From Larus michahellis (lineage: Eukaryota; Chordata; Aves; Charadriiformes; Laridae), in NCBI RefSeq assembly GCF_964199755.1, contig NC_133900.1:73454727-73518726 (forward strand): a DNA stretch of 64,000 nt, read 5' to 3'. A program made the position numbers and the translations under genes. This document shows, in pieces, positions 61,117-64,000 of this stretch. Below the pieces are notes generated by a model. That model made no database searches. It saw only the letters and a program-made list of their open reading frames with translations, and was not told the DNA's origin. Position 1 is the stretch's first letter. Each line of letters begins with the position of its first letter.

Positions 61117-64000
61117 GCCCATTCCCTTTCTGCTCTCTGGTGGTGTGCTGCAAGGCTCGCACACTTGAGGGAATGGAAAAGGATGGCTCTAATAAATCCC
61201 AATCTTCTGACAGAAGTGGTCTGAAGAACCTATTATCTTTGGACAGTTGAGAATGGATACAAGAAAGAAAAAGCAAGGAATGTGCTGGAAGACAACTACC
61301 TCTCTTGGATGAGAGAATCAGCACCAAGCAATGGAGACCAACAAAGAAAAGAAGAACTAATGACAGGACAATCTTCCAGTCAGTAGATACATTGCTTTTC
61401 TGGCATTCAGGTATTTAAGGGAGTAAGAGGATGCAATTTTTTTTAAATTAAAACAGAAGAAGGTATTAAACGCAGATAGGTAACTCCAGGAAACTACATT
61501 CACATGAAAGATCACAAACGCAAGCTATAAACGCTTCAAGAAAAAAAAAATAGGAGTTTCAAAAAACAGCTTATCTATCTTTCCAGGTAGAATATATCTT
61601 CTGTATAAACCTCTCCACTGAGATCAAATATGTTAGAAATTATGTGACCTATGAAACAGAGCACTGTACTAGGCTTGGAGACACGGATCTGTTCCATTAC
61701 CAATGGCGGATCATACCTCCCGGTTACTTCAGGCTGATGTACCTTTTGTACTTACTCAGACATAAAAGTCGTCCCTTTTGCAAAGGACCCTGAGTTCTCT
61801 GATACGTTTTCAGTGTCCCTGATGTAAGAAAAGCCATGATGTACATATAATGGACATGTAGGTTTTAGAGCGTACATCAGTTTTTAACTGATTCTTCTTC
61901 TATAGGTGTCAGAACATAATGAAGATCAGTGGTCCATAGCACCGAATTTGGATTGCAATCAACTCTATTAGTCATAACACTACAGAGCTACAAGTTAACT
62001 TACAGTTTGTAAAAAAGCACCGATTAAGCAGATGGAACATGAGGCATCCATGTTTTCCCCAAACCAATTGCAGATTAGGATGCATGGTCTCTACTGATTC
62101 AACAAAAAAAATGCATATGCAGGACCAAATATGTATGTATGGACATAAAAAATAAATGTAATTTGGTCAGATGCAACTAAATCCAATCTCTGACCGCAGC
62201 GACACAACTCTACTAAAATGTTCAATGTCCTCTGATGTGCGCCATGATCCCAGGTAAGGGGGAAATTGATTTACACTGCTTTCACAGAGTTAACTGCTCT
62301 AATTATTAAATAGCCCTCAACATATGGCAAGGAATTACAGAATGTAAATCAAGAGCCATGTGCTACAAAGTAATCACACAAATGGCTCCCAAACAGCAAC
62401 ACCGCTTCCAGAAGGTTAGCGGAATCGTACCTTCCTGATGTGCAGACAATTTCAGAAAAGTAGTGCTGACACACTTTGCATTATAAAGCAAACTATTATT
62501 AGGATGACAGTGGTAAACAAAACTTCCTTTAGCTTGTGATTAATTTAATTTGAACATTAACCTGAAAAAAACAGACATAAAAATGTGTTTAAAGATTAAT
62601 CTTGGCATATTAAAGTGCTTTGATTCTTATCATTAAAATTTATTAGACTTTTGACAGTATTAATTCAAAAATCTTCTGCCGATGCTTTAATTTAGCAGGC
62701 TGGTGAATTGTACAGCAACACAAAACGTTATCCGATATATCCTCTATAGCCGCTTTTTGAGACAGATGACTCATAGTTGAAAAATATTAATGCCATAAAT
62801 TTAAATGCACGCATATACCATAATGATAAAACTGCTTACGTTATTCTACTTTCAAGTTTCCAAAGGGTATTTTAAAAAACCATCATTCAGCTACCTTAAC
62901 CTGCCAGTTGTTTAAAAGTGGCCAATGTTTAGCATCACCATTTTATCTCCCTCCTTCACTCGCCATCTCTTTTGTCCTGCCCTTTCCCCGGTTCCCTGCT
63001 TATAGTGGTTTTCCACCTTGGCTTGTATTACCCTAACGCTAGGGCAGTGAAAAAGAGTGGGATATTCTACTTGATATCTGTTTCTTGGAGTCTTTAGAAG
63101 CTACTGTTAGATACTAATAGTAGTCACTAATAAGAGCTACTAATACCAACAATTAATACAGACTAAAATACTGTAAAAAACAAAGCAGACACAGTTTTAA
63201 TGTACAGGCAATTACAATGTCCTTCTGCACGATCCTTGTTGATGAAATACCTCTCTCCCTACACACTACTCATTCTAAAAATCGGATGCGCTAGATTGTG
63301 CGTTGAAAAGGTTATTGTTAAAAATGGTCAGGAAATGGTGGCACTCCAAGAAAGCAGAAGCAGGAATATGTAGTCAGGAGTACTGCCAGAAGCAACAGAT
63401 CCATCTCAGACCACTCAACAACACCAACAAAATTGTACTGGCACAAAAGGAAGGACATGCAATCTGTGCGTAGAGAAGGATCTTTGCTTTTCTGCCTACC
63501 CAGGAACCTGCCTTCGCATCATTTCAACCTCCCCGATCCAGCTTCATTAGCTATGAAATCTTTTGGGCAGCTGGATGTAAGCAGCTGTGCCTGGGAGGAG
63601 GGGAAGGCAGGTCTGGGTTTCATACCACACCAAAACCAAAAAGCGAAAGTAGACAGCTGCATCTACACAGCATGTCTGGCCTGGATTTGGGGAAAGCTAC
63701 ATTTAGACGGAGCGACATAAATTCACGGAATTTTGTTCAAAGAAGGTGGGCATTTTCTAGAAGAATGTATGAAATAGGTATTTAGAAAGGGAAAAGGCAA
63801 CTATGAAAACAGAAGAAGAAAAAAGGAAGACCTCCCTCAGGACGCTTCAGAAGGGCAGGGTTTGGAGGCTCCCGGGTGCTTGCTGAGGAGGTGTTGAGCT
63901 CTAGGATACACAGTGTTGTACAGCTTTCCAGTTCCCTCTACACGGCCCATCTAATGATGACAAAGTAAACTGGGAATGATTCGATGAAATACAGTGCCTC

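Overview
The window looks like vertebrate, most likely bird, chromosomal DNA. It is AT-rich and gene-poor, with spliced exons on the minus strand and copies of the CR1 LINE family. I saw no Alu or L1 elements. The CR1 copies include a well-preserved 3' end terminating in degenerate 'ATTCTATGAT'-type units, which is typical of avian genomes. There is no sign of prokaryotic gene organisation.

The one gene I can establish is GABRA2, the alpha-2 subunit of the GABA-A receptor. It runs right to left on the minus strand. Seven consecutive coding exons are present, numbered 3 to 9 by comparison with other GABA-A alpha genes: 47793-47860 (68 bp), 36157-36377 (221 bp), 33704-33786 (83 bp), 30593-30736 (144 bp), 29667-29819 (153 bp), 21292-21494 (203 bp) and 17893-18201 (309 bp with stop). 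Every junction I read is canonical GT-AG and all phases join without a break, giving 392 residues. These cover most of the extracellular ligand-binding domain with the Cys-loop, all four membrane segments, the intracellular loop and the stop codon. The signal-peptide exon and the first N-terminal exon were not found and should lie beyond base 64000.

Layout: 1-15.8 kb is intergenic sequence downstream of GABRA2. It holds a CR1 retrotransposon (about 5.35-7.76 kb) with a second CR1 nested in it, an old CR1 3' end near 10.1 kb, and a few unassigned open stretches, the best being a possible minus-strand exon at 11301-11541. About 15.8-17.9 kb is an AT-rich block that I read as the likely GABRA2 3' UTR. 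From 17.9 to 64 kb is the gene body. Its introns carry two more CR1 copies (19.0 kb and 38.5 kb), several ancient MIR-like relics, a recent 103-bp tandem duplication at 23.4 kb and simple repeats.

Most open reading frames here are chance frames or fragments of CR1. I found no tRNA, rRNA, CRISPR array or new multi-gene system. The observations most worth a second look are the possible exon at 11301-11541, the changed C-terminus of the receptor, the 103-bp duplication and the old palindromic element at 51.5 kb.
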